A DNA stretch of 64,000 nt from Monosiga brevicollis MX1. Its lineage: Eukaryota; Opisthokonta; Choanoflagellata; Craspedida; Salpingoecidae. A model generated the notes under the pieces. It worked only from the letters and a program-made list of their open reading frames with translations, did no database searches and had not been told where the DNA came from. The translations under genes and the position numbers were made by a program. The number at the start of each line of letters is the position of its first letter. Within the stretch, counting starts at the first letter, position 1. Positions 12,496 to 23,612 of the stretch are shown piece by piece. The stretch spans positions 586,782 through 650,781 of the forward strand of contig NW_001865063.1 in the NCBI RefSeq assembly GCF_000002865.3, read 5' to 3'.

Positions 12496-12825
12496 GACCC
12501 TAAACCAGGCCCACAGCGCTTGCCATACGCCGACCAGCCGTCCTCCTCCTCCTCCCCCGTGATGTCAAGCTGCACGGAATGCCGCGCCGTCTCTCACACA
12601 CACACACACACAAATGAAATTTGAGCGAAAATTTCAGAACGAAATGAGTGACAATAACCTCTTTTACTTAAGACCGCGAAAGCAGTGATCGTGTCTTAAA
12701 TTAGCCTCGTAAACGACAACTTTAGTGAATGTTAGACAGCTAACCTCCCTTAGGGAAATTGCACGTCATGATTGTTATGGTCGAGAATCGATTCGTGCAC
12801 TCTCCTCCTCCTCCTCCGATGGTAT
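12496..12825. other. Intergenic region
   Basis: Gap of 330 bases between the start of the AHI1-like gene and the stop of the transposase-like gene. It holds a short CA run (about 12597-12612) and AT-rich DNA near 12615-12750. No exon seen. Confidence 0.5.
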
Positions 12826-14340
12826 TCAGGAGCTACTCGAGGCTTCGGCCGACATGTATTCGGCAAGAGTGGGCACAGGCATGACACGGTCAAAATAATT
12901 ATGGACTGGGTTGGTGTGCTCATCACAGAGCAGCATGTTGCTGAGCACTGGCCGCTGTTGCACACGCATATACTGAGGTTGGTGCAACCCCTCAAAACGC
13001 GACTCAACACCATGGTCGTTTGCCCCAATTGCCCGTTCACAGGCAATGCGGGCACGACCAAGCATCCGCGAAGCCGCATCGTCGTCGTGGGCCGTGCCAC
13101 GTTGCCTTGGCTTGGTAAGTAGCCGTGACTCCTCGTAGGCCTGGTCGTCCAACAACTTGCAGTTCTCTCCAACTGGGATCATCGACTCCAACCGAGCAAG
13201 CAGTCCTGAACGGGATAGCATGCCTGCGTCATGGCACGATCCTAGACGCCGACTCGTGTGCAAGAACGGCGTGCAGATGAGCGCGAGATGGCGAGAGGTT
13301 GTGTAAAGGGTGAAGAATTTGACCAGGTTGGAAGTATTCAAAACCAACAAGGCTCCTGACCTTCAAACGGCCCATAGAAGGATGTGATGAGACCATTGGG
13401 TGTAACAATGGCCTGGTATCGTAGCTCATGTCGCTATTGGGCCACGAAAAAAGATGAGCAGCATCAACAAGCAGCACACGCAACCCTTGCATGCCACAAA
13501 CAGCACGCGTCTTACGCTGTCTATGCTTGAATACAGGGACTGCTGGACGTCAGTATCACCACTCGCGCGAGCAATGGACTGGCCTGTGCGATGGATCACG
13601 GCAAAAATCCCTTCCAGGTCTGAGAACTTTCGGGCCACGGCAATTTTGGCCAATTGTCGCCAGGATCGAGTAAAGTACCGCTTGTCAAACAAGATACGGC
13701 TGTGAAAGGTCTGGACGAGTTCCTTCGAGAAGCTTCGCACGACAATGGATATCTTGGAAGCCGACCATGACACACGCAGTCTTTGCAGACCCTCTACGCT
13801 TTGGCGTCCTGGGCGATGAAACACAGCAAAAAAGGCGAGCAGGGCTTCGCGCGTGGGCACAATAAAATGGCCGTCCTCGAAAGGCAATACCGCTGCCAAC
13901 CGGTCGAGCTGGTCGAGGCCCGTCAGACCAAAGTTGTCTTGCCATTCACTGGTCGAGAATGAATCAAACGGCACATGCGGCTGCCCGTTCAACACCACTC
14001 GGCAGGGCGGTTGGAGTACCACCAGGCTCAAAAGGCGTCGAGCCACCTCTTGCTGGACCCATAGATGCCTCAACATCGCCGCACAGACAGGCCAAGGCAC
14101 CCCTCGCCGCGCGTCAGCCTCGACCCGCCGCCTGCCGACCGCCATTATGAAGGCCCTGCACTCGAGCGCGTACCGATCGGTCTGGGCGAAAGCTGCCCTT
14201 CGCTGACTGGCAGTGAAGCGCTTGTCCTTCTTGAGCTGCTCGCGCAGCACAACCTTGCCATGAGGTCGCACCATGATGCCGTTTTCCAATTCAACCGACC
14301 GCGCATGCCTTTTCAAATGCCAGACGACGCCGGAGCCCAT
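12826..14340 (-). CDS. PIF/Harbinger-type transposase-derived protein, probably domesticated
   Basis: Three exons (13516-14340, 13361-13433, 12826-13241) joined by GT-AG introns give one open 437-residue frame. The N-terminal half carries a basic helical region and PFDSFSTSEWQDNFGL, typical of the region before a DDE_Tnp_4 domain. The nuclease-like part reads GIFAVIHRTGQSIARA, then LYSSIDSRHELRYQAIVTP (assembled across intron 1), GPFEGSCHDAGML (across intron 2), KLLDDQAY and GRARIACERAIG. These are the signature blocks of Harbinger transposases. In active relatives the first block is FGFIDGT with a catalytic Asp; here residue 250 is His (codon CAT at 13591-13593). The second-block Asp, DQAY and the late Glu are kept. 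I see no terminal inverted repeats or Myb-like partner gene nearby. The introns and intact frame suggest a host gene under selection rather than a mobile copy. Confidence 0.72.
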
Positions 14341-14796
14341 CAAGAACCATCAAGAACGCGTCATCGTAAGAAAGCAGTGATGATGCCTGTACATTCTAAG
14401 TGAGCAGGTCCAACAAGTCCGAGTTCTTCACATGTCAGTCCTTCAGTTTGCCTTTTAACGTGTGATTGCCAAACGATTTTACTTGCATGCATCAACCCCC
14501 ATTGGAAATTATGTTGTTGTTGATGATGAGCAAAGGAACAGTGAGTGTATTGTGTGTGTGTGTCTTACATGTGGTAGTTATGCTACTTCTCTTGTGCCTT
14601 TGCTGTTTATTCTTTTCCTCTTTCTCTGCAATTCTCTCTCTCTCTCTCTTTGTTATTACATGTGGTAGAGGTGTCATTTCGCTATCTATGCCTTTCTCTT
14701 TCTCTCTCTTTCTTTCTCTCTCTCTCTTTCTCTCTCTTTCTTTCTTTCGGGTCTAAAGTTGTCGCATTTCTTCAGTCAGGTATGTTGGGTGGCGCG

Positions 14797-14830
<34 letters not shown>

Positions 14831-15168
14831 CGTCGTCTCATCAGATGGCAGTGGGGCGGCGCGGAGGGAGGGGGAACTCGAGAGGCAGTGAGGGCAGGCG
14901 GGACGGAGGAGGGGAGACGATGGGTGGGAGATGATGGGGCAGTGATGGGAGGCTGGGAGCTTGGTTGGGAGTTGTGTACTCGGAGATGGTGATGCGTTTC
15001 ACTGACTCCGGATGATTGCCAACTGGATACCCGGCGTTGGGTGGGGGGCTGTGACTCGACGACATTGGGTCAGGGTGGCGTGTGACCTGCTTTGTGAGCA
15101 CATGGAAGAGTCTCACTGATTCTGCCTGTGTGTGATGGGTGTGTAGATTTGACGTTGCAAACTGCACC
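14341..15168. repeat. Intergenic region with CT and GT microsatellites
   Basis: Spacer between two divergently transcribed genes. It contains a CT/TTTC tract (about 14633-14750) and a GT tract (about 14800-14828). The remainder is GA- and GT-rich without a supported exon. Confidence 0.7.
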
Positions 15169-16164
15169 ATGACTTCAGAAACCAAGGACAAGTCTGGCTT
15201 TTCGGTACGAACACTGGGGTTGGTCACTGGGTTTCGGCGGGACCACGGCTCGCTGATAGCACCATCCATGTCCCTGTCCTTGTGCTCTTCTAGGTTGCCC
15301 TACTGTGGCTATATGTCTTCAATGGCATCTACTTGGTGTGCAGCTTGCATGTGCTCGCTTGTCTGGCAGCCCTCGAGTCCAACTCACCTGCGTTTGCTCC
15401 CCCTTCACTCCCACCCCGTGTTCGATTCAAGGTCTTGGGCTTGACGCTCATCGGTGTGGCTGCAGCTGCACAGGCCGAAGCCGTGTTGACCGATTTGACG
15501 ATTTTAGGTCCGTGATACCTGACCCCTTGATTCTCTGCTCGGTCACGCTCGTTTCTCGCCTGGCTGCTCACCCACCGCGTCGTCTGAGTGTAGGGGGCGT
15601 GATTGCCATGGGCGTGTTTCTGGTCATGGTCTCCATCTTTGGCATCGTTGGCACAGCACGTCGTAGTCCATTCCTGCTCTTCCTGGTGCGCCATGACTTG
15701 TCTCTGTTGTCGGGCGTCGTGAAAGCCCTCCATGATCGACTTTGGCCCAAGTTGACCCTGCTCACCATGCGGATCTGATGTTTTTTTTGACCTCCCTTGG
15801 GTTGGTAGTATATTCTCTTCATGGTGCTGCTATTTGTGATGCAGTTCAGTATCGGCGTCGCTGCGCTGTCGGTGTCCCAGACGCAACAGAAGCAGCTCCT
15901 CTCGGAGGGCTGGTGCAAGCTCAGTGACGAACGGCAGATCTGGTTTCAAAACTCGACCAACTGTTATGGCTTTGAAGTGAGGGCCACGGCTTGAAGCGCA
16001 GCAACGCAGATAAACAATGGCGACGTGGCACGCACTGCGTATTGCTGACGTGACTTTGCGACGTGCTATTGCAGAATGCTTCAAAGTATGAGCCAAACGA
16101 TTGCATGGCCCCTCCACCCCAAAACGCGTCCAATCCGAAATGCCCAACACGTTGTGCTGCACCG
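15169..16164 (+). CDS. Tetraspanin-like four-pass membrane protein (3' end unresolved)
   Basis: Exon 1 (15169-15204) starts at ATG in a good context and gives a short cytoplasmic N-terminus. Exon 2 begins at 15294 with the first membrane segment (VALLWLYVFNGIYLVCSL). An exon ending near 15684 holds the second (VIAMGVFLVMVSIFGIVG, then RRSPFLLFL), with the Gly spacing usual for tetraspanin TM2. The next exon (about 15809-15975) continues in phase into TM3 (ILFMVLLFVMQFSIGVAAL). A large extracellular loop follows, with WFQNSTNCYGFE at the place of the tetraspanin CCG motif (second Cys replaced by Tyr). Exon 16074-16164 adds Cys-rich loop sequence (NDCMAPPPQ, KCPTRC). TM4 must lie further on (16165-16800), but I cannot pick its frame with confidence. 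Tetraspanins organise membrane protein domains; the partner here is unknown. Confidence 0.65.
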
Positions 16165-16325
16165 GTGCGTATCGTCAGAACCGTCGCTTGCTACTTGTCC
16201 AGACGCCACAGATGCTGCGCCAAACGCCAAGTGTATCGTCTCTGCTGGGATGCCATCATATAGGAGTGCGGCGTTGAGCCCACGGACACTTTGCCGCGAT
16301 GTGAAACCTGCTATGATGCTGTCAA

Positions 16326-16359
<34 letters not shown>

Positions 16360-16795
16360 AAGAATGGGGGGGCACATGGCTTCCTTCTTCATTGTGCAGG
16401 ACATCTACTCATGTCGAACATGGCCTCAGGTCTGACGGATCGGTTGCTGCGACGAGGCGGTGGCATATGCTTGGCGTTTGCTTTTCTGGAGGTGTGTTTG
16501 GAAAAAATCGTCTCCAGCGCCTTCGCGTGTAGTGCTCCTGCTCATACGCGCACGTTGCCTGGGATTGCTAGCTTCTGGGCGTCGTTGCCGCCATTCGTTA
16601 TCGCCGCGACGCTCGGGCCCCAGCGACCTACAATGCTTTCATGTAGTGTGTATGTTGCTTCCAAAAACTTTGAGGCCGTGCCTCTGCGCTCTGCGCGCCT
16701 TCATTACCGTCCCCCCCACCCCCTGTCCACTTTGGTCTCCTCTCTTTTCCAACTCAATCGAGACGTGCAGACGAGTTCAAAACCAAAAGACCCAT
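16165..16795 (+). other. Probable 3' exons of the tetraspanin-like gene
   Basis: Contains a GT microsatellite (16328-16358) that looks intronic, then a weakly hydrophobic frame (GICLAFAFLE near 16465-16495) that might supply the missing fourth membrane segment. No frame is clearly right, so the gene end is left open. Confidence 0.35.
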
Positions 16796-17012
16796 AAAGC
16801 CAGTAGTAAGCCAGAAAGCCAATCAGCCAGGAGGCCAGTAAGCCCATCTCAAGCTCGGATCGAGCCGATAAGAAGCCAATAAGCCAATAAGCCAACAAGC
16901 CAATAAGCTACTAAGCCAATAAGCCAATAAGCCAATAAGCCAATAAGCCAACAAGCCAATAAGCCAATAAGCCAATAAGCCAACAAGCCAGCCAATAAGC
17001 CAATAAGCCAAG
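16796..17012. repeat. 8-bp minisatellite (aagccaat)n
   Basis: About 20 or more copies of an 8-base unit aagccaat with variants (aagccaac and aagctact). Copies are cleanest from 16870 to 17010. It lies between the tetraspanin-like gene and the next gene, whose 5' flank also has a GT tract (about 17091-17112). Confidence 0.9.
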
Positions 17013-17304
17013 GACTCTCAAAAGGAAAAAAAGGAAGCTGACACTTTAAAATTTTTAATCACGATCTTTCTCTTTCGAGAATTTCTCGTCTGTGTGTGTG
17101 TGTGTGTGTGTGGCAGTTTGAGCTCGACTGCGCTTTCCTCCAGGGTGCGCAGCCGTCTTGTCTTGTCTGGCCTTGTCTTGTCTGGTCTTGATGGGTGGCT
17201 CGTGTGTGTTTGATCGGGCTTTTTGATCGCGAGTGCCGCTGGAGGTGCTAGAGAGTTTTCTTGTTGCATTTTACTCGTCTGGTTTGGCACAAAAAGTGTG
17301 AAGC

Positions 17305-18797
17305 ATGGCGCTGGCGACGGAGACAGCCAAGGATGTGGCCGCGCTGACAGAGAAAATGCGTCGCCTCGAGGCCGAGGCCGACGAACTGCATCGGGAGGCA
17401 CAGCGACTCAATAAGCTACAGCAGTTTGCCGCCTCCAAGACCGCCTACAAGCAATTCCGCGCCCGCGACGATGATGCCATCGCTCTGGCGCTCGAGATTG
17501 CAAACTTGGCAGCTCAGACGCGAGGCACGGGCAAGGATCAGGAGGACGCTCTCTTGGCTGCCCGTGGTTTTTGCGCTCGACCTCAGCCTTACGCGTCCCT
17601 CCCCAATGTCACGGAAGAGGAACAAGCCTCACTACGACAGCGGTTGCTCGGCGCCGTGCTGGGGGCGGTGGTTGGAGATGCCGCGGCCACGGGGGTGCAA
17701 TGGGTATATGACCCAGATGAACTGGCCGGATACGAGGCACGGGTTCAGGCGCAAGGCGGTGTGGGATTGGAGTATTTGGATCCACCTGCCAACGCGCACT
17801 TTGAATATGAGGTGCGTTTGTGAAAGGCTGGTGGTGACACCACGACAAGGTGCTCAAACCTCATGCTGCCCCGTGCCGCTCGCTGTTGCCATGGCTATAG
17901 GTGGGGCGCAATTCACCGTATGGCGAGCAGGCCCTGCTTTTACTCAAGGCCCTGGCTGGCGATGAAGGGCTGGACACGTGGAGCTATGCGCAACGCTTTG
18001 CGGACCACTTTGGCGGAGACTGGCATGTGCGTACGGGAGGCTACCGCGATGCCTCTTGCAAGGGATTCCTTCGCAACTATGCCCTCGGGCTGCGGCCACC
18101 AGAGTCTGGCGCCAAGGACAAGCAGATCAACTGCTGTGCGCGCCTGGCACCGTTGCTGCTGGCATTTGCTGGCCACCCTGACCTGGACCAAATTGTGGAG
18201 GCATGCACCCGGGTGACGCAGAACCACGACGAAGCCGTGGCCTGGGCGCGCCTGAGCGCCCGTGTCTTGGAGGGTGTCGTCCGAGGTGCAGATGTAGACC
18301 AGGCCGTCAAAGAGGCGCTGTTAGATGCCCAGCGCTTGGATGCTGAACTGGATGATCCTGCTTCTGAGGAACTGTATCTGGTGGCTGGTCACCTCTACCA
18401 AGTGCGGACATTGAGCTTCTCGAGTGAGATTCCTGACGCCGTGGAGCGGCTTGGTAAAAACTGTCACACTCCAAACTCGTACCAGACCCCGGTGCACGCG
18501 GTCTTGTCCGTATTACGCCGGCGCGCAGACTGCCTATCACCGACGACAGAGTCGCTCGCGCCCGAGCGTGCACAGGCCCTGTTTGCTGAATGCATGCGCG
18601 GGGCCATGCGAGAAGGTGGCTGTTGTGCGTCCCGTTGTGGTGTGGCCGGTGCTCTTTTGGGCGCCTATCTCGCCGGGCGATGCGGTTCTTTTGAGGAGTT
18701 CTTGCCCCCGAGCTGGCGCGCGCGCACTCTTGCCTATGCAGCAGCCCGACGCTGGGCCCTACAAATCGACGCTTTGCGTCACACTGCTCCGCGCTGA
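17305..18797 (+). CDS. ADP-ribosylglycohydrolase / J1-crystallin family protein
   Basis: Two exons (17305-17811 and 17901-18797, phase 0) encode 467 residues. Residues 1-100 form a charged, probably helical N-terminal extension rich in Glu/Arg/Ala. The family fold then starts (RLLGAVLGAVVGDAAATGVQW), followed by SPYGEQALLLLKAL across the splice, GKNCHTPNSYQ and the C-terminal GGCCASRCGVAGALLGAYLAG. In active ADP-ribosyl hydrolases the last motif is GGD(N/T)xxR and the middle one has YGD/YTDD, whose acidic residues bind metal. Here the Asp is replaced by Cys, and YGDQ reads YGEQ. The sequence is nearest to the J1-crystallin/selenoprotein-J-like branch in my judgement. It may bind ADP-ribose or have lost activity. 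The start ATG follows a GT-rich 5' flank. Confidence 0.75.
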
Positions 18798-19071
18798 TCC
18801 GATGCACCAAATCATGTACCAAACCTTTGCTGGTACGCTTGTTGTTTGACCTGTTCCCTGGGCTCGAGGTATGCCGTGAAGGCGAAGCAGGTGAGTGCCC
18901 TAAGCAAGCACGAACCCGCACCCATGCCATCATATTTTAATTTGTATTTTACCTCTTCAAAATCAACTGTCATTGTCATCTAAAGTGTAGCCAAAATTAC
19001 AGTATCGCTTGACTGTTGGCAACGAAAGAGAGAGAGAGAGAGAGAAATTTGAAAAAATTGGTGAACGGTGT

Positions 19072-21114
19072 ATGACGGCGGGGCGGGGCGGGGAACAGCG
19101 ATTGCACGGTGCGGAAGAGGAGATGGATTCCTTTGAGGCGGCCTTGGCTGCGGCGCAGGCGCTTTTAGAGTCAGGTCACAAGGCACCAGCAGCTGCATAT
19201 CCCGCACAGCCGGAGCCTCTCTTGAGAACGCGGCCAGGTGCAAGTCGGCGTGAGACGGAAGATGCGTCGACTTTGGCTGCAGCATCGCCGCTGCCCGCGA
19301 TATCAGACCAGGAGAGCCGGATTGCGGGGCTGGATGTGGCTCGCCCGGCTTTGGACGTGAGACTGGCCAAGCAACTGGATCTGGAGAACCTACCCTCGGC
19401 GACCCGCGCCGCCTTGGTACAACAGCTTCGGCCTCTGCAGGATCTTGGCCTGCTGCGGCTCCCACCACGCCAGGAGACAACCGATACATTGTCAGAGGTC
19501 AGCGAGACCGACAAAAGCCTGCCCGTCGCCTGGCGCACCACCGCGTGGGCCAAGTCCCCGCGCCCTGTGTCCCCAATTGCCGCCACTACTCGTCTGAACC
19601 GCAGCGTGCGTGCCTCACGGCGCGTGGCGGGGGCACACGTTCGGCTTCCGCAGCTCTCCCCCGTGAGGTATGATTGTCGTTGTCTTGTGGGAGTTCTAGC
19701 GCACCGAATGGATGATCTTCACGGTTGACGCTTGCGTTCATCACGTCGGATCGTTGTCTTGCACGTCTGATAGCGCCGAAACGCCAGTTGCACGACAACA
19801 ACGACAATTTTCCCACGACGTCGCCGAGCTCGAGGCACGCGTCGGCCATGGGGACAGCTCGTTGGTCCATCGTGCCACCATGGCGCTCCGCGTCCTCTCA
19901 GACCTTGCAGAACAGGCCGGTAGTGAAGCTCTATCGGGCGTGGTTCATGAAGCTCGTGCGCTGCTTGACGCTCGTGATGCGCCCGACATGGCCGGCACCG
20001 TGGCTACCTTGCCCACCCTGGACGGTGCCATCGGCGAAGCACAACGTGTACGTTGCTGTGCCACCAGAACCTGTTTTTGGCCGTTGACATTGCTCAGCTT
20101 TGAATGCACTGAAGGTGGCATTTTGTGTTTGTTCGTCGTGTAGATGCAATACGAAATTTCGCGACTCAATGCCGACATTGAGCTGCAGATGGGCGATCTT
20201 CAGGCGCTGCAGACTGACATTCAACAGTGCGTATCGATCAAACTGTGCACTTTTTAGCGTCGGTCGTGTTGGCTATCCAGTTTTGTACCAGCTACAGAAT
20301 CTGATTGTGTTGGACATCTTAGGGAAAGCGAGCGAATGCTGGCTCTCCGAGCCGCATGCGACAAGCAAACCGAGCTCATTGATCACGTCCGTCGCCGCTC
20401 TCAAAGCAACGGTACGTTATGGAAGACTGAATGGTGAAAGACTGAGCTGGCTTACTGGCATCAACGCTGCTGTGTGTGTACATTGGAACTGGGATAGGTC
20501 ACGTCAAGCTGGACTTGATGCCTGCCGTAGCTCGTCAGCACGATCGTCTGATGCAGGTGGGGGAATTTGTTTTTATTCTTCTTTTTTTTGGATTGGGTTG
20601 TTGAAGTTGTTGAATTTTCCTTGGTATCGGTGGTTATCTCGCTCACCACAGACCGCTGCTCCTGGTTGGACGTTAGTACGCCCGTGAGCGTCGGCTCAAT
20701 CAACGACGGCACGAGCTGCAACGGCAGCATTGCGTCCCCTTGAGCGTGTATCAATGGCTGGAAGACTGCTTGTCAGACGAGACCATGGCACTGCAACAAG
20801 CAGAGAAGGAGATTGAGCTCTTGCGAATCGAAGTCTCGCAGTTGCAGGCCCGCCACAAGCGGCACCACCGACATTTTGTCAACCTGCCCACGGTGGTGGC
20901 CGAGGACCATTCGACGGGCGAAGATGGCACGGACACCCGGCAAATCTCGCGGTCCCACTCTCCCACCACTACCGCCAACAGCCGACCCCAATCCTCCGGC
21001 AGCCACGCAACCATGGGCTCCAACTTGCCCCCCCTCTCCCCCGGTACCACCACCACCACCGCCGCCGCCGCTACCAGCAACCAGATCAACCCAGCCCACC
21101 TCCTCCGCCCCTAA
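19072..21114 (+). CDS. Coiled-coil protein of unknown function
   Basis: Six exons: 19072-19667, 19774-20047, 20144-20226, about 20323-20411, about 20500-20557 and about 20675-21114. All junctions I checked keep one frame. The N-terminal third is disordered (Ala/Pro/Ser-rich). Middle exons predict helices (QQRQFSHDVAELEARV, MQYEISRLNADIELQMGDL, ESERMLALRAACDKQTELI). The last exon has a conserved-looking block (VYQWLEDCLSDETMALQQ) followed by a coiled coil (EKEIELLRIEVSQLQARHK) and a Ser/Thr/Pro tail ending in HLLRP. A second possible start, MDSFEAAL, lies at 19123. I do not recognise a family. The architecture, small helical blocks then a coiled coil, is common in cytoskeletal, centrosomal or ciliary proteins, but that is only an analogy. 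Confidence 0.65.
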
Positions 21115-21823
21115 CGGATGGCGCCAAGCACCCAGTTGTCAGACAAAATAAAAACCCCGCTCACCATTGTCAGACAATTCAACATGTTGCAACTTCTTTC
21201 ATCGTGACACGTGTGGGAGCGGCTTCATGGTGAGTTTAAGTGTAACGTTTGTTACAATTATAGCGTATAAAAGTGTGACTTTGGGGTCATTTTACGACTT
21301 GATCGACGGTGAGTGCAGAGACAGCGAAGGTGCGAGTGCTTCAGTGAGAGAGACGACCAAAGCCGCTTCAGTGCCATCAGCTTGATAAGGTGAAACAGAA
21401 GGGCAGTCAGAGAGTGACGCCAAGGCTGTGCACCCCCAGAGAAGGGCAGCCAAGGATGTGTCAGCAATGGCAGCCAAGGCTGGCGACGCCAGTGCGGCGG
21501 TGCGCCGGGCGCTTGCGTTTGCTCAGTGGTGCTTGTGCGTTCTTGTTGGCTCAACGTGCTGTGCGTCGAGCCGGGGCAGGGTTGCATTCATCTTACGGCG
21601 CCTCGGGTCAATGCACTGGCATTGCATTTTCTGCTTCTGCTGCTCCTGCTGCTGCTTCTTCTTCTGGTACAGCTAGCTCACTCGCTTCTCTCCCCGCGCG
21701 TGCGTGTGTGTGTCTGTGTGCGTTTGGCCCTCGTTGCGCTTTTGGGCTGTTTTGAACCGCGGCGTAGAACGACTTGCTTCTGCTTCTTCGTCTTCTTCTT
21801 CTTCGAGCATTACATCATTCACC
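21115..21823. other. Intergenic / 5' region of the GrpE gene
   Basis: This is the stretch between the coiled-coil gene and the GrpE start. A frame is open on the plus strand over about 21390-21755, but its Cys/Phe/Ser-rich translation comes from CT- and TG-rich DNA. I treat it as leader or promoter sequence. Confidence 0.4.
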
Positions 21824-22906
21824 ATGGCAGCAATGCGACGTGTGGGACGAATGGCCGCCGCGCCTCAATTGGCCAGCCTCTTGCGCTCTCCGGCAACGAC
21901 GACCGTGCGGGCTTGGCCCACTCTGGCTGGTTCCCGGGCGCAGCCGGCAACAGCGGCCCGCACCTTCATGAACTTTTTTAGTACCAGCAACAAGAAGCCA
22001 CAGGACAACAAGGCTGAGCCTGCAGCCGCCGCCGAGGCGGAAGCCCAAGCCACCGAGCAACAGACGACCGAGGACGCAGCCGCCACCATGAACCCGGCCG
22101 AGATTGAGCAGCTCAAGACCGAGCTGGAAGCTGCCAAGGCTGCCGAAGCCGACCTCAAGGTACAAAGCCAACCCCGTATCGCCCAACATGGGCGGGGCTG
22201 ACGCTCCCAGCACGCTGCTGCTAGCCGTTTTTCTGCATGTGTTGCCCAAGAGTTGATACGCGAATTCAACACTCTACTGCTTTCATCTCGTTCACAGGAC
22301 AAGTATCTGCGGGCATTGGCCGATATGGAGAACTTGCGCCATCGCAGCAAGCGTGAGGTTCAGGACGCCAGCGACTATGCCATGCAGAAGTTTGCCAAGG
22401 ACCTTCTCGAGTTTGCCGACAACCTCGAGGTATGCCTTGGCCTCTTTTCCGTGCAGCACCATAGCTCCTCGACTCGTTCGACCCCTGACCTATCAGTTCT
22501 GTCCTGCCCGTAGCGCGCGCTCGCGTATGTGCCTGAAGAGGCTCGCACCGCCGAGGGCAACACAGATTTGAAGAACCTGTATGAGGGCGTTGAGGGAACT
22601 CAGCGCCAGCTCCAACACGTGTTTGCCCGTTATGAGCTGCTGCCGGTGAACCCTCTGGGCGAGAAGTTTGACCCCGAACTGGTGAGTGTCGGGTGTTGCC
22701 TGTTGCCTGTGCTGCTTCCTCTCCCCACGTCAACCATTGGCAATCTGACCCGATTGTTGCCATGTCTTCGCTAGCACGAGGCCCTCTTCCAGGTTCCCGA
22801 CCCCAACCAGGCCCCGGGCACTGTGGCTCAGGTCATGCACACTGGCTACACCCTCAAGGGTCGCCTGCTTCGCGCAGCTGGTGTTGGTGTGGTCGTCAAG
22901 GCCTAA
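21824..22906 (+). CDS. Mitochondrial GrpE (Hsp70 nucleotide exchange factor)
   Basis: Four exons: 21824-22159, 22298-22429, 22514-22681 and 22775-22906, all with GT-AG borders. Residues 1-50 form an Arg/Ala/Ser-rich presequence without acidic residues (MAAMRRVGRMAAAP), as for matrix import. An Ala/Glu-rich linker and long helix follow. Then comes the GrpE core: DKYLRALADMENLRHRSKRE, FAKDLLEFADNLE, LKNLYEGVEGTQRQL, ARYELLPVNPLGEKFDPELHEA. The C-terminal beta domain has APGTVAQVMHTGYTLKGRLL and ends GVVVKA. GrpE promotes ADP release from mitochondrial Hsp70 during import and folding. About 255 residues, the usual size. All hallmark blocks are present. Confidence 0.95.
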
Positions 22907-23612
22907 GTTCCTTCTCCATCTTGTTTCGTCGGGATTTGGACGCACGGCTGTCTTACAACCTTGCCGCTCCCCTTTTTTTCTCTTTTTTCCCGCTTCTACT
23001 CGACTGTTGTTTTGCAATGAGTGCTTTTTCGGCTGCTGAGCTGGCCCCCTTCTCCTTTCCCTTACTTTTTTTTTTTTTTTTCCTTTCACTTTCTCGAGTG
23101 AGTTGTCCAATCCTGCTTCGAGGGCTTCTTGCATGATGAATAATAGCATGTGGTCATCGACAAGCACGACAATTGACATTGAAAATCAACTTCCCTGCTG
23201 ATCATGTGGGCGTCAAAGTCAAGTTGGCAGCGCTGAGTGGAGGGGTGTTTCTGCTGCAGGAAGTCGAGGAGTTGCGAGTAGGAGCAGCGCACACGGGGGT
23301 GTCGTTGGCGAGCGTCTGTTGCTTCAAATTCAATTGTAAAGCATGCAGGCAAGGGCCCGCAGGAAAACTTCCACAAGACAGTTGTAATACACCAAAAGCC
23401 GTGACAGTACGCTCACGGAAAGTTGATGGCCCAAAGCGCTCATCATCCAAATTCAATCGCAGAGCAATGGCAAGAACCTATGTGCCTATAAAAATCGTTT
23501 GTTTATCCATAAACCCAGAGCCACTGGCGCGGCAGAGCGACTCTGGCGCGGCGTTTATTGATCAAGTCGCCTCGCGACAAAGAGGGGGGGGGGGCGGCAC
23601 ATTGTTTGCAGA
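22907..23612. other. Convergent intergenic region
   Basis: Lies between the 3' ends of the GrpE and granulin genes. Pyrimidine-rich (T tract about 23068-23086), with a G run near 23583-23595. I see no exon. Confidence 0.5.

Noticed and set aside
16704-17011. Minus-strand frame encoding repeated LLAYWLIG, looking like many membrane helices.
   Set aside because: It is the translation of the 8-bp minisatellite; there is no start context, splice signal or domain.
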